Positions 48,252 through 61,100 of a stretch of DNA of 64,000 nucleotides are shown one piece after another. This stretch comes from Monarcha castaneiventris obscurior. Taxonomy: Eukaryota; Chordata; Aves; Passeriformes; Monarchidae. Numbering within the stretch: the stretch's first letter is position 1; every line of letters starts with the position of its first letter. The stretch spans positions 5,654,001 to 5,718,000 of the forward strand of contig JAMPIT010000437.1 of the NCBI GenBank assembly GCA_026261815.1. Direction: 5' to 3'. The translations under genes and the position numbers were made by a program. A model generated the notes under the pieces. It saw only the letters and a list, made by a program, of their open reading frames with translations. It was not told the origin of the DNA and made no database searches.

Positions 48252-50839
48252 CTTTTGAGCCAGCTTGGCTGTGTGTTGTGTTGGAGGGAGGGAAGAGAGA
48301 GGGGACTTTGTCAAAGAAGCTTCATAACCTGATTATAAAATGATTGTGGTATGCTGCCTGCATTAGGGAAGCATTTAACACTCATTAGGCCTCTGAAATG
48401 TTACTCATTATGAACCTGGCTGCAGTTGGCATACAACTTTTATCTTGCATGTTTTGATACAGTAATAAAAGTGTAAATTACAAATGGGAAGATCCTAAGA
48501 GCAAAAATAACAAACAAATCAGTATTTTACACTCCCTTTCCCAGGCAAAATATTTTTGTTCTCTTCCCCTGTTCAGAGACAGACAGCTAATCCTACCTAA
48601 GGCACTTCTTAAAGTGCTCATGGAACAGATTATTCCTTGGGGACTCAACCTGCAGTTACAGCTCAGAGCTAATGTGACACCATATATTAAAGTGGTGAAG
48701 CTCCACTGAGCCGCAGCCGAGTGGCACCTGTCTGTGGGGAGGACAGGTGCATGATTGAGAGGATTTTTTTCTAAATCTGAGCCTGAAGTGACACATCTGG
48801 ATCCTAACAGGGATGTCAGTGATCTGTTGTCACGTTAGTAATGCATCAGGGCCCTGGAGCCCTGCTCTGCCATGTCCCTGCAGGATCCCACGCTCCTCTG
48901 ACTCCCAGGATGTTGCACGCTTGTGGCTGGATTGAAACCTGGCGAGTCTGTGAAAATGAAAACCCTTTTTTCACCCTTCTCCAGTTTTTCCCCTTGAGTT
49001 GTGCTTCCTGTCAGGCTCAAGATTATTTCAGGTTCTGTAAGTACTGTAAGGAGTGAACTGCTCCATGTTATTTTAACAATGCAGGGATCTACTAAGCCTC
49101 CTAAAATGCTGCCAGTGCTGACTTGTAAATGTAAAGTTACTACAAACCCCAGCATCTCAAGGCTGTTTTTATTCTAACACCTACTTGGCTGTTCAAAGGT
49201 CACTATGGGCTGTGCCTCTCTTGAGAAAAGCGTTTCATGCTGGGTACACAACATTACACAGAGTTTTATTCAAGAGGTGCTGATAACAGACTTGATTTGC
49301 TGGTTTGCTGGATGCTGGATCATGTTTCCTGCTTTGCAGGCCCTTCAGAGTAGAAATTGGTCTCATTTACTTCAATTTAGATGTTAATGATCCTCTTTTT
49401 CTCAAAGCAAAGGGAAATATGCACAATCACTCTGAAAATAGAGATCTATTCTCCTGACAGTCCCAGTAATAACTTTTTGTCTAAAAATCCCTTTAAATAC
49501 TTGTTTTACTACTTGGCATTAAACTATTTCTTATGTAGAAAATTTTTGAGAGGCATTGATCAGAGTTTAAGATTTCAGACACAATTTGATAATATATGTA
49601 CTTATATGAAGACAATAAAATGAATAAAAATTGTTTGCTTTTGTTGTTGGCAGGTTCTTTTTCTAGCTCTGCAATAATTCCCAAGTGGTTTTCAAATTTT
49701 CGGTGTGGAAATGTCAATATTTTATGAAATGTTCAGTGAAGTTTTATTATCTGCTTTATTTTGAAAACTTTATCCATCTGGGTCTATATAATAGCACGTT
49801 TTAGAACACTTACTTAAAATAACGTGCCAAATCTGCTTAAAACCCATGTGCCACTACAGCAGTAAGCAATGGCTAAACTTGATTTCCAACTAAGTATGTC
49901 TGTGGAGCAGAATCAGGCATATGTGGTACAAACTGGTGGGTAGAGAAGAAGAAATGTGTGTTTGGGGGAGCACAGGGACCCTGGGCATTGTGGCTCGTTC
50001 CTCAGCACTGCTTGGGAGTGAAACCAGTGTGGGGATACTGCTGCTGTGAAAACATGACAGGGACCTGCAGAGCTCTGTGTTCTGCCACACCTTGAGCAGG
50101 GGAGACAGATTTTGACTGGTCCTTGTGACTTGCAGTGATTACCAGGCTCTGTCCAGTGCATGAGAACAAAATACATTTGCAGAGGTGGTGCTGGAGAGGA
50201 ATGCTGATGGGCACCAGGGATGTGTTAAAACCTTCATAGCAGGCTGGACAGGCTCTTTACATTAACGGAGCTGATGAGAAATTAACTATTGTGTTCTTCA
50301 AAGTATTCAGAAAAATAGTGCTTTTCTATTTCAGGTGGCTGTTAGTGCCTGCTCTGTTATTTCACTTTTTCTTTTCCTCCCCTGTTCCCCAGAAAACAGG
50401 GTGAGGGTCAGCTCGTGGTCTCCAAAGCTGCATTCCCAGCATCCACCTCCTCTTGTCCCATTTGTGTAATGAGGAACAGAAAAGATAATCAAGAATTAAT
50501 GATGGATAAATTTAGATGAATGTTAATATGAATACAAATAGTTTACCCTGTCAGGGTGCTCCTGTGCCTTTCATTTCTCTCCTAATTTTTATGTTGGAAC
50601 TTTGTGTTTATTTTGCAAGACAGAGGGAGGATTTCCCTCTCTCTGATGAAGTGGTTTGTAAAGTTCAGGCATTTTAAGTTGTGTGCTAATTCACTAAACA
50701 GTCTCATGTCTACCATCTCACATACAGCAGTGTAAGGAAAGTTGATTGCTCTAAAAAAAGGTGATGTGGATATTACAGGAAATGTTTTGTGCATTTGAAC
50801 TTAAGAAAATAGATCTGCTTTCTTTTAATAGGAAAGTTG
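48252..50839. other. Unique non-coding DNA, partly enhancer-like
   Basis: No transposon or recognisable exon. The block 48340-48500 (with TTGCATGTTTTGATACAGTAA) has the look of constrained non-coding sequence. A pair of CCG-containing words lies at 48709-48720. Open frames of 60 to 106 codons appear on both strands and overlap one another, as expected by chance. Confidence 0.55.
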
Positions 50840-51110
50840 TTTCTCTTTATGTTAACAGCTGAGGTTGCCATTAATTTCTATTTTGTTGTTCAAATATTCT
50901 TAATAGGCAAAGGTGCTAAAACAGCTATAATTACATCACCACATTTGCTGCTTGGAATATTGTTTATTGGCTTTGGATTAGGTGTCTTAATTACTTGATT
51001 GCTGTATTTTGGATTTGGATAAATGTCTCTTCATTTTTGTGACATTCCAAGTATGATTAATATCTGCAAAACATATTGAAGTCATTAGGCTTTAATGTTC
51101 AAAATTGTCC
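50840..51110. promoter_or_regulatory. Possible conserved non-coding element
   Basis: Complex AT-rich sequence with AACAGCTATAATTACATCAC, TTGGCTTTGGATTAGG and GTCTTAATTACTTGATTG. TAATTA-type homeodomain sites occur several times. It differs from the surroundings in lacking simple runs, apart from a T run at its right edge. Called on appearance only. Confidence 0.22.
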
Positions 51111-51169
51111 TTTTTTTTGTCAAGACGGAAGAAAGTGTCAATAAGAAAATAATTTTCATTTCAAATGAG

Positions 51170-51500
51170 TGCTCATAAATATGTAAAAATTAAAAAGCGA
51201 TGAATTGTTTTTATGAATTTTAATGGCTGGCATGGTGCTGCATTTTGCCAAGGGGGAACGAGTGGCATAAATTACAGTAGTCTATTAATTCATATCATTT
51301 TTGTAACTCATTTCATATGTGCTGGTTGTGCCTGTGTGCAGCCTAGACAAGTTGTTGTCGCACATGTTGTGAATCTTTTCCCACAATATTGAAACTCATC
51401 CACACTAAACTGGAATGTGGTGGCAATTTTAATAGCACTGATCAAAGCTGCAGCACTTTTTCGTAGAGCTCAAGGAGGGGAGGTTTGCTCTGTCTGCTAA
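51170..51500. promoter_or_regulatory. Possible conserved non-coding element
   Basis: About 300 bases of complex sequence including GATGAATTGTTTTTATGAAT, GCCAAGGGGGAACGAGTGGC, CTATTAATTCATATC and ACAAGTTGTTGTCGCACATG. Several CpGs survive, and the mix of AT-rich and GC-rich words without homopolymers is typical of conserved enhancers. It adjoins the block at 50840-51110, so the two may be one element. No alignment was possible. Confidence 0.25.
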
Positions 51501-54039
51501 GTGGTGTAAGAGAAAGGAGGTAACAAGCACTGATAAATTTTAATGCTGCATTGGCATTACTGTGGTTTCCTTCTACCTTTTAGCTACGCCAAATTATTCA
51601 CTAAGTTAAATAAATATTAATGTAGAAAGTAACCGAGTAAATTTATACGTTTCATTCTGCATCTCCCTTGCTGAAAGGGATGTTAGGTAAAGGATAAATT
51701 GACTAGAGTGGTATTAATGCTCTATATAGTTATTTCACATCTGTGATAGGGGCAGAGCATTGTAATGGTAACAGGGTGAATTAGGGGATGATTCAAAGTG
51801 TATAACACCATTTGTAATAGATGCCAGCAGACAGGAATTCAGTGTCTTCCTCTAAAATCTCTGATCAGAGCAAATCATGGTGTTCAGGGCAGAACAGGAC
51901 GATGGGTATAGGAAGGAATGTGTTAAATGGAAAGGTCACAGTTGTATCTGTTATTTAAAAAAAAAAATTATAAATCCTCATTCAAGAGTAGCTGTGGTTT
52001 CAGAAATAGTCAGAAGGCTTTGGGAAGCCCCACGTGCTGAGCTGGGGAGGTAATTGTGGCTGGTCAGCTTCAGTGACTTTCTCCAGCACTGCAGAACGTG
52101 CAGGTTCAAAGCAGAGTCATGCTGAGCTTCAGCTGCAGAGGTGCTCGTGGGGGAGAGAGCAGAGAGGGGGCAGAGCTGCAAGGAGGCAGTGACTTACAGC
52201 TGGCAGAGGTGTCTGCAACCTGCTGGCCACACACTCCATCAGTGGAACCTTCCAGGGATTTTTGAGGGTAATAAATAAAAAAACCCACCTGTCAGATGGC
52301 CTGAATTTGCTATACTGGGGTCTGAACTGGCAGGAGAAAACTTGTAGGGTCAATAAAATGGAAAAACACTTAGAGCTTAAGTGTCCAGACCCATCCTCGG
52401 TGAGATTTGCAGGAAGATGAATTACTAATAACCAATTGGATGCTAGATTACTTCCCTACCTAACACTTTAATTAACTGCAATTAAAATTGTCACTTTGGA
52501 TTGAACTTGGTACTGGTGGCTTCCTGCAAAGTTTTAGCACTTTGTAAAGATACTGTGCCTTTTGATTAAAAAAAATAACTTCCTGTTAAAAAGAAAGACC
52601 AGAAAATTTCTCTTTCCAGCTGCTTTTTATTTTATCTATCTTTAATGGGAAAATTAACCTTTGAAAGGTGTCCAACTTTTGCAGAAAGCAGAATCTCCAT
52701 TCTCTGGTGTATTCAAATATGCACAAATGGGCACTGTAGAGCAGGGAGCTGGAAATCAAACATCCAGTCACAGCTATAAAAGGTTATCCCACACTGTTGT
52801 ACAAGACCTTTGCAGAAGTTATTTTATTAAAGTATTAACTCAAGACCACATTTAAGATTATTCCTAACTGCAAAGGTAGTTAAAATAATATATTAGAAAT
52901 TGAGTCTAAGCAGTGATCTATGGATTTAAATCAGTAAGTTGCTGAAATCAGAAGACTCAACAAGTTCACTAACTTTAGTTATCCCTGAAGATAAACCTTA
53001 ATAATCTTTTACAGCTCTGCGAAAATGTAGTCTGTGAGTTTTGGCTGATTTAAATATAACAAAATGATGTCCCCAAAAATATATTCCTTTTGGAAAAAAC
53101 TCTTCATTTCCCTCCCCTCCTGCCTGTGCAATGCAGTGTTGGGCCGTGACTCAGGAGCATTTCAAGAAGTGAAAGTCACATCTAGATCTGAGGCTGGTTC
53201 ATCTGGCAGCGGGCAGCATGAAGGTCCCAGGTTACTCAATGTTTGTGTACGTGTCTCCACATCATTTCACATGACATGATGGCAACATGACTCTCAAAAC
53301 AAATTTGTTTCACTGGAATGCAAATTCACGTGGTGCAGGAAACTGTGGTGCCCAGGAGCAATGCTGGTACGGAACCAACTGCAAATATTTTCCAAGTATA
53401 ATTATTCTTTCTTTTAGATACATTCATAGAGAAACATGTCTTTCACTTCAGAAAAACTTTCAACATTCTGTTGGTTGGTCATACAAGAATAAATGTGTTT
53501 TCATTCTAGATGTCCATTCAACAAAGACACTTAAAGTCACTGGCCTAAAGGCATTTGTTTCTTCCTGCAGCAATTTTCAGATATGCCCTTGATTCTTTAA
53601 TACACCTTCCAGGATTCCAGCTCACTCCTTATACCAAAACAGCTCTTCCTCCTTGTCCACCTAATTTCCTTTATGCAAATTGTAACCCATAGAAAAATAG
53701 CAAACACACAGAAGAGTCAAATAAAACAAATCTGTAAAGAAAATCTGTTCATAAATGGAAAACTTGAATAGATTATAGAAATGAGACTGTTATTTTCATT
53801 ACATTTGTGTCTATTTTTGTTTCCTGAAATGCATAGGACTAATATCAAAGGTTACATGCACTATCAGTAGGCTTGTGGGGTTTGTTTTTAGGAAAGAAAA
53901 AGCTCTGCAGCTTGGAGATAAAATATAATGTAGTAGTTGCTAAGGTAACTGCATGCTTTTGTGAATAGTGGAACAAATTAGGTGAGCAAAACACCAGTAA
54001 ATTGTCAATAGGTAGGTTAGAGCAGCCCTCAGCTGCTGA
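51501..54039. other. Unique non-coding DNA, no gene seen
   Basis: Unique sequence with an A10 run near 51957-51967. A plus-strand 101-codon open frame lies at 53287-53592 with no recognisable content. No transposon or exon is convincing. Confidence 0.6.
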
Positions 54040-54720
54040 GGTTTAACCTCTTCGGACCAGCTGGGGAAGTCAAGGGTTGAGGAGGAGGATGATCCTGAGC
54101 TCCCTGTGATGCTCATACTCCAGAGGAAACTGTCACCTCCCCGGGAAGCACAGGTTGGTGCTGGGTCTTCAAAGGGCCTGTGAGCAGGGATGAGCCTGGC
54201 TTGTGTGTGAGAATAAAAGCTGTTTGCTTTTGTTTCATCCGGAGTGCTGGAATGGGTGCGTTTGCCAGTTGCCATCAATGCGCTGCTGTGTTGTCTGCCT
54301 CCAGCAAGGACTGCTCTGGCTCCAGGGAGAGTTCTGAAGAAAGAGGAGCTGAGTGATCCTGCTGCCAGGGATGGGACCCCACGTGCTGTCACACCAGCTG
54401 CCCAAGGACTGCTGTGTGCCCTGACTCCTGCGTGAGGGGTGCCCAGGGCTCATTTTCAGCTCATCCTGGAGGTGGTTCTTGATCAAGTGCACTCCTAACA
54501 AAGAAACAGAGCTGGTTCCCCATAGAGGCTGAGCAATCCCAGCCCCACACATCCCATACTCTGAGAGCCCAGAGCAGCTGGGTGTGTGTGCAATTCCCTT
54601 TGCTTAACCTCACACCCAGGCAGCTCTAAGGAGATGGAGCCCAGGCTGCTTTCTGGCTTTCACCAGCTGCCTCCCTGCCAACTGCTGGTGACCAGTTGGG
54701 CATGTTTTGAATAGGTCTGA
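54040..54720. other. GC-richer block with overlapping open frames
   Basis: This block is visibly richer in G and C than its surroundings. It carries minus-strand frames of 150 and 105 codons (53940-54392, 54235-54552) and a plus-strand frame of 63. The 150-codon frame is rich in Ser, Ala and Arg, with a run of Ser, and matches no known domain. An AATAAA at 54212-54217 is followed by a GT-rich stretch (TGTTTGCTTTTGTTTC), so a plus-strand transcript could end here. A decayed LTR is another possibility, but I find no paired TG/CA ends or target duplication. Confidence 0.3.
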
Positions 54721-57700
54721 AACATAAATTCTACGGAATGAAAGCCTGATGCTGTTACGTGATTACTTTAAAAAGTGATGGCTCCAGTCAAACTGGGGCC
54801 TGCATCTACAGAGAGGTAGATAAGATTTTATTTGGGAGAAGCTTGCTCAATTTCTTGTGGCATACTAGAGGCTAAAGACTAAAAATGAGAGCAGTAAGAA
54901 TAGCAAATACCTTAATGGCTCCAAATCCTTTAACAGTAAAAATGATTGTCCTCATTGCCATTCAGAGCAGGGATTATTTTCCCAGGAGAAAGTCAAACAG
55001 TCCAGGTATGTCCAGATGTCAGTGATTTTATGTGCCCATATTTCAGAGCATCCATTTCTGGGCTGAAAAAAGATCTTTTTATTTCCTTACTCTTGACTTC
55101 CTGTTGTTTGGTACTTTCCTCCTACTGCCAGAAGGTTTGAGTAAGCTGTTGCTCTAGCACCAAACACAGCCCTTGGCTTGTCACGTGAAACAATTTCTGG
55201 ATGTGAAACTAGGGCCAGTACACACCTGTAGAGCTGTTCCTGTTTTGAGTTAGTTTTAACCCAGCTGGAACACAAAATATCTTTACTCAGTAGATCAGAC
55301 ACAGCAGTGGGTCAGATTCACAGTTTAAAAAAAAAAAAAAAGTATGGAGCTACTTAATTTTAAATCCATAGCAGTATTTACCAATTAGCCATGAGTAACC
55401 AGTTGAAGGATTTTATTTGGCTTGTTACAGTTTTGATTCCCAGCTGGAAAAACAAATGTAGCCTCTAATTTTCTAGGGGGTTTAGTTGGTTGGTGGCTTT
55501 TTGGTTTATATTTTTTGTGGGGTTTTTTGTGTGGTTTTTTTTCCCCCCTAGGAAACTCCTGCAATTGCTCTTACTTGAATAATTTTAATGAGTAATTTTT
55601 CCAGCATGTGGAAATTTTGACTATTAGGTTTTGTGTTTAATTGTGTAAATTAACCTTCAAAATAAGACTTAGTGCTGTGGACATTATTTGTTGAATCTGC
55701 CTAATCAATTGAGGAGGTTGGAATAAATAAAAATGAACTTTAAATTGGGAAATGAGGCATAGACAGCACTACACAGAGTTTGGGTTTGCTGGTGTGCATA
55801 CAGGATCTAAAATATTCTGCAGAGTGCAACCCCACAGACAGGAAGAAATATATTTTAGAATTAGGCAGGTAGCATTTTATAGGGAATTATTTGGTCTTTG
55901 AGTGTAGACTGTCCAGATGAATGAAATCTATTTGTCCCAGCTCAGAAATCTCCTCCATTTCATTCCTTCTAGCTCAGTGATTACCAGAATCTCATTTTGG
56001 AGACACTTTCAAATCCAACCACCTGTGCTCAGAATTGGACCAGGGGATTCTTAAAGATTTTATAAAAGCGACAATTACATTGGTCTGACATTGCTTGCAT
56101 CCTTTCCCATGGTGTTTTCTACTTCACCTAACTAACTTTCCATGTCTCTTCAAGCTACTTGCAGTCAGAATTGCTTTTTACAGTGACATTTGAGACCATA
56201 TGAGAAGGAGTAATTTATTAGTGTGGGGCCTCATGCAGCCCCATCAATTTTCATCCTCACTTTCCCAAAAGTGAGAAGAGATGCTGAGAGCTTTCCCTCG
56301 GAGGGCAGGGCTTTGGGCACTGCATTAGAAATACAGGCAGATAAAGGAGCAAAACCCAGTTCCCTGCATCTCTCACGTTTTGGGTTTTTAGGTGGCAAAT
56401 GCTAATTATGTACTCTTCAAAATTGCACATCCTGTGTCTCTGTGCTTTGTAGCACACACTTCCAAACAGCGTGATCAGACTGGAGAGATAAACGTCATCA
56501 TAAAATATGCATCTTTATAAATATATTATTGTTTGCTCTCTCTTTTAAAATACATTTATCTGGAGAATTTATTTTCATGACATTCCTCTTCTCCCAGCAC
56601 GAACATTGATTTCTGCTCTCTAGGCCTCCCTCAACAGTGATGGTTTTCTTTCTTTGCAGTCCTTGCTTCCCCCAGTTGTTTTGCTGTTCAGAATTTCTCA
56701 ATTTCTTTCTGGAGATATCTTAATTATAAGCCACGAGCCTTTAGTTATTCTACAATTCCAGCAAGGTCTCTTGAGAGGATAAATGGTGTCAGTTCATGGC
56801 AAACACTGACACCTGCATAAGTTCTGCCACCTTTTGGATGAATGGTGATTATTTCTCAGAAGAAATCACAAAGATTTATTGAAAAATTGTTCTTGTTCTT
56901 GGCTTCTGCCAGGAATATCCAGAGTGCTAATAGCTGTCAATCAGAAACAAATTTAGGGCCTATCCATAAGCCACACTTTTGACCCTTTAAACAGAATGAT
57001 TTTATGTATTAAAAAAATTCCTCTTTGTAGACAGCAAATTTTATTCCAAAAATTGAACTAAAATAAGAATTTCCCTTTTTTTTCTTTTCAGCCTTAAAGT
57101 CTGTTTGCAGTCTGTCAGTGGGAGAAGTGAAGGAGCTGACCAAACATTGGAGTTTAGACACGATAACTAAAACTAGTATTCTGGTTTCCATCCACTTTGT
57201 TGGATCAAGGAAATCAAACAGGTGGAGCAAACCCACCACCACTGAAAGTGTGACAGAAAGCTCTTATACTGTGGCGATAAATATAAAATATGTGGGTGTG
57301 GGATGGATGGAACGAGAAAGTTTTTCCATGCCTGATGACAAGAGGCTGCCATGGTGAGGAGAGAGTGTGACAGAGGTGTGTATCCCTCCCTGTGTGTGCA
57401 GTTCCTAAAACTGCAGCAAGGTGTTGCCTCTCTGTCTGGTTTGGTTTTCCCATGCAGAAGGTTTCAACTCCACAAGTCTTTGACATTCTTTGGATCAGGC
57501 AGATTTTTTTTTTTTGCTTGTAGAACATAAAAGAAGATTGAAAAAAAAAGTCATTCTTGTAACCATAGACATGATAATCATAGTCACAAACAAAAAAAAT
57601 ATCAATTGTAAGTGAATTCAGACTAGTTGTGGATTTTAATCACAAAGAGAATCATGGCTGGTTTTGACAAATGATAAAAATAAATTCAACAGGCAATTTT

Positions 57701-59149
57701 GTGTTGCTATCAAATGGAACAAATTCTGGGAAAAAATCTCAGCCTATTACCTCTGTTTCTGAAATTCATAACAGTAATTATAGTTACAAGGGTTTTGATG
57801 CAGTGATAAGTGTACAATGGATTTTAACACGTTTGTCCGGGGCATTCAGCTGGCTGAATACTGGATGTGTCACTGAAATACACCTCTAATGTGAGGCCAC
57901 TTCTTACAATGAGAAACTGAAGTTTTCTTTCTGATGTATAGAAAATCAGTGTGGTATTTTGTGTGGTTCTTATAAATAAGAACATAATACTGGAGGAAGA
58001 ACTTCTTTGTAATATGGGCAGTGGGCAGGATTTCAGAGGATTTAACAGTAACTGTGTCATTTCACACTTAGCTATAAAAATGGTATTTTCTAACAAAACG
58101 TTTTACATGGAGCCATAGTATTTTTGAAAGGTTGGAACATGGGGTAAGTTGAATTTGTGCTGAATATAATGTACAGAAAAAGGGATGCTCTTGATGTCTA
58201 AATTGGCTGCTAGTTAGTTTTAGATTAAAGCGCATAAACTCGTTCTCTCTTCATAAGGAGGTTCACAGGCATTAAAAGAAGTTCTGTTTCTGGAGTGATA
58301 TTAATAAGTACAATGGATTCCTTGGAATAAACAGATAATGGGAATAATTTGGCAGTACTGAATTATTTACAGGCTGCTATTCTCAGTCAGGGATATACTA
58401 CTAAGATATATTTAAAAACAGCCAAATAGCTTGTGCTGGTAATAAATGCCATAACTGAAAGCAGAGTCCAGGAGATGTTAAGTGTTTGCAAACAAGGGTT
58501 GGCTCTCGTTTCCCACACCTTATGAATTGGAATCTGAAGCTGGATTCAGGTGGACATGTGCTTTGAATGCAAGAGTGGAGTGCTTGAGAAAAAGCTGTTG
58601 TAGAGTGATTGTTACTGTGGGCACATGTCGAAGATTTGTGATGCAAATGTGTGGAGTGTGGGGCTGAGATTAGAATCAAACCCATGACTAAAAGGCCAAA
58701 AGCTGAGATACTGTAGATCTAAGGGTCATGAACCTGCTGTCTTATGGGGCTTTTATTTGCTTACAGTCCTGGGATTTTAAAGCTGCTCTCGTACCTGTGA
58801 ATCACTGGCTGGAAAGCTGAAAGCATGGAGCTAAATGTGGAGCAGGGCAGGACTGCAAGGCTTTGGGGAGTGGGGACGACAGATTGAAGATGCAACTGTG
58901 ATGCTGCTTGTGTTAATGTTGGTGTATTGCTGATATTGTGGGTTAAGTATGAAACTCAGAGAGGTTTTGGTTGGTAATAGAAGCCCAACAGATCTGACGG
59001 GCAGAGAGTATTAACTGTTAGGATATCCAGCACATACACTTAATATGGTTGTACAAAGGGAACAGCTCTTCTAAAGAAAAATCCTGTGGATAATTTAAAG
59101 CAGAACAATCTTAGGATAAAAGGATTGTATTATTATTTAAAATGCTTTA
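54721..59149. other. Unique non-coding DNA, no gene seen
   Basis: Holds an A15 run at 55327-55341, a mixed G/T-rich tract near 55479-55550 and T runs near 57078 and 57504. An acceptor-like TTTTCTTTTCAG ends at 57091 and leads into a frame open to about 57357, but no donor supports an internal exon and the translation is unfamiliar. No transposon is recognised. Confidence 0.55.
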
Positions 59150-59430
59150 TTAAATTCAGGATCTTCTCTTACTGCTAAAATTCAGAGAAGCCCTTTTGAC
59201 CTTCCACTGTTTAACAGCTGTCAGTGGCAGAGCCATTGCATTCATAAGCAGTTTTGCAGTGCATCTCACAATACCTCACCTATTTATACCAATACCTTCG
59301 TACCCCAACCTGAGTGGCAGCTCTTATCCAGTCAAACATTCAATTATGGGTGGCCTAGAGAAGAGTTAATGAAATGCAGATTTCATTAGCCACAGTGGAA
59401 GGTGTAATTTGACTACTGAAATTAATGCTA
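59150..59430. promoter_or_regulatory. Possible conserved non-coding element
   Basis: Complex sequence with little simple repetition, for example GACCTTCCACTGTTTAACAG, CATTCAATTATGGGTGGCC and GTTAATGAAATGCAGATTTC. The ATGCAGAT word is close to an octamer and CAATTA/TAATT words to homeodomain sites. Called from texture, without alignment. Confidence 0.22.
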
Positions 59431-59587
59431 TTGCTCACTTAAACCCACACCTCTGGCCACAGGAATTGAATGTGTTTGATCTCTGAGAGTGCTTCAGGAG
59501 GATAATTGGCTGATGCATTGGAGGGAGCATCCTGAGCTGGGTGGCACTGTGGGTACCAGGTGAGAGGAGAACCTGCCTGTGGACTCA

Positions 59588-59633
59588 GATTCCTTCCCTC
59601 TTCCTGTTGGGATTCCTTCCCTCTTCCTTGGGA
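59588..59633. repeat. Imperfect tandem duplication, period 23
   Basis: GATTCCTTCCCTCTTCCT occurs at 59588-59605 and again at 59611-59628, giving two copies of a 23-base unit that differ only near their ends. It lies directly left of a CR1 copy that begins about 59640. A slippage event is likely. Confidence 0.85.
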
Positions 59634-59639
59634 CTGGGT

Positions 59640-59725
59640 CACACAGAATGGTTTGGATTGGAAAGGAGCTTAAAGATCATCTTATTCCAACCCTCTGATC
59701 CCAGCAGGGCTGCACACCCAGCAGT
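59640..59725 (-). mobile_element. CR1 LINE fragment, 3' end, minus strand
   Basis: Begins CACACAGAATGGTTTGGATT, a diverged complement of the CR1 terminus. It runs through 'ggaaaggagcttaaagatcatcttattccaaccc', one of the most recognisable inverted CR1 blocks. Similarity is lost after about 85 bases. Confidence 0.92.
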
Positions 59726-60829
59726 GCCCACCCAGGAGCACACAGTTATGTGTCAGGTGGACACAGGTGCTGCAAAACAGGATTTAAAGGGCTTAGAGGA
59801 AAAGCAAAGTCACGCTGATTTTGGTTTTCCTTTACAAAATATTTAAGAATAACCTAAATATGGCCTTCTGGTAGGAATAGCAATCACTCTATAAATACTG
59901 ATCCAGGTAAGAAATAGTTGCATTGTAGAATATGTTCTTTTGTAGCATTATTTTTTTATTGTTCTCTGGACAATGCAGATCTCCTTCAAAGATGCATCTA
60001 AGCCCATGTGGCAATCGCTCATTTGTCTTTTATATTTCTAAATCCCAATGAAAAGAGGCTTAAGACATAAATCAGTGTTCTGTCTCCTTCAGATTTGTGC
60101 ATTTTTAGTCCATTTAGTTCTTTTTAATGAAATGGATTCGTGTGGTGAGGCTCTCTGTAGGTACAATGTTTTTGTGTTTGGCATTAGCCATGGAGAATGT
60201 GCAATTTGCAGAGGAAAAGGAGCCCAACAGCAGGTGGAGCAATGAACTATTTACAGCACTGGATCATGATAGCACACGTGCTTCTTTATTTTGTACTTGG
60301 TCCTTCTCCTTTTCCTCATTTTGTTCAGATCACTTGTCAAACACCTGCCTGTCAAAAAAAAAAAAAAAAAGGTTGCCTTTCTATTTGGAAGATTAATTGG
60401 GTTATTTCAGTCACAGGAAAGTTGCCAGCTCGTGTAAAAATGGGAGGAGAGGGGACACAAATTCTAACAGCTATTGATTAATAACAGATGTATATTCAAT
60501 GGGATGGAAGAGAAACTGCTCTTCGCAGGGATTTGATGGATAGGTGCTTGCTTCTCCTCAGTTTCCTGGGGAACTCTGCAGGCTCCTCTGTTGGGCTGCA
60601 GAGGGTGTTACCTAATGAATTTCCATTGATTGCATGATAGCAAGCATTGATCAGGTCTCTGCTGCCAGTCAGGTCCCTGCTCCTGCTGCTGCCTCTGCCA
60701 GCCTTCCTCCAGTAGCACATTACAGCTTCCAAAGACTGTTTTTCCCCGTTTCTTTTCTTTTATGTTATTTCTTTCTGCTATTAAGGACTGACTTGAAATG
60801 ATGTACATTCCTAGAAAAGATCAAATCCT
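59726..60829. other. Unique non-coding DNA with one A17 run
   Basis: Contains an A17 run at 60354-60370. Three overlapping plus-strand frames (60048-60481) and two minus-strand frames cover the same bases, which argues against any being coded. No transposon is recognised. Confidence 0.55.
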
Positions 60830-61100
60830 AGAAAAATCAGCCCAAAGAGCATGCTGTCTTTATCAATTACTCTGTTTAATGTGTAAAGTGTCCAGCAGAG
60901 TGTATAATCCAGTGTTTTGGTCAATTAGTAAATCAATATAATCCAAAGCAGATTCATAAACTGCACACAGACAACCTGGGGAACGGGGTTTTAAAGCCGA
61001 TAGCATCAGCCAGCATGTCTGAAGTTATAATGACAAAAGGACTGGGAAGAGAGTAACTAAATGCTGGATTGCTTTGTAATGCCAGTGTGAATAAAAGGCT
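60830..61100. promoter_or_regulatory. Possible conserved non-coding element with paired TAATCC sites
   Basis: Two copies of TATAATCCA (60903-60911 and 60937-60945) flank TCAATTAGTAAATCAAT. TAATCC is the preferred core of bicoid-type homeodomain factors such as OTX, CRX and PITX, and CAATTAG is a general homeodomain core. The block continues as complex sequence (for example GTCTGAAGTTATAATGAC) with few runs. The motif spacing is seen directly; enhancer activity and conservation are inferred. Confidence 0.28.

Noticed and set aside
53940..54392. 150-codon minus-strand open frame
   Set aside because: Ser/Ala/Arg-rich with a Ser run and no known motif. It lies in a GC-richer block where stops are rarer by chance.
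57092..57357. Acceptor-like site followed by an 80-codon frame
   Set aside because: No donor of quality inside or at the end, no poly(A) signal noticed, and an unfamiliar translation.
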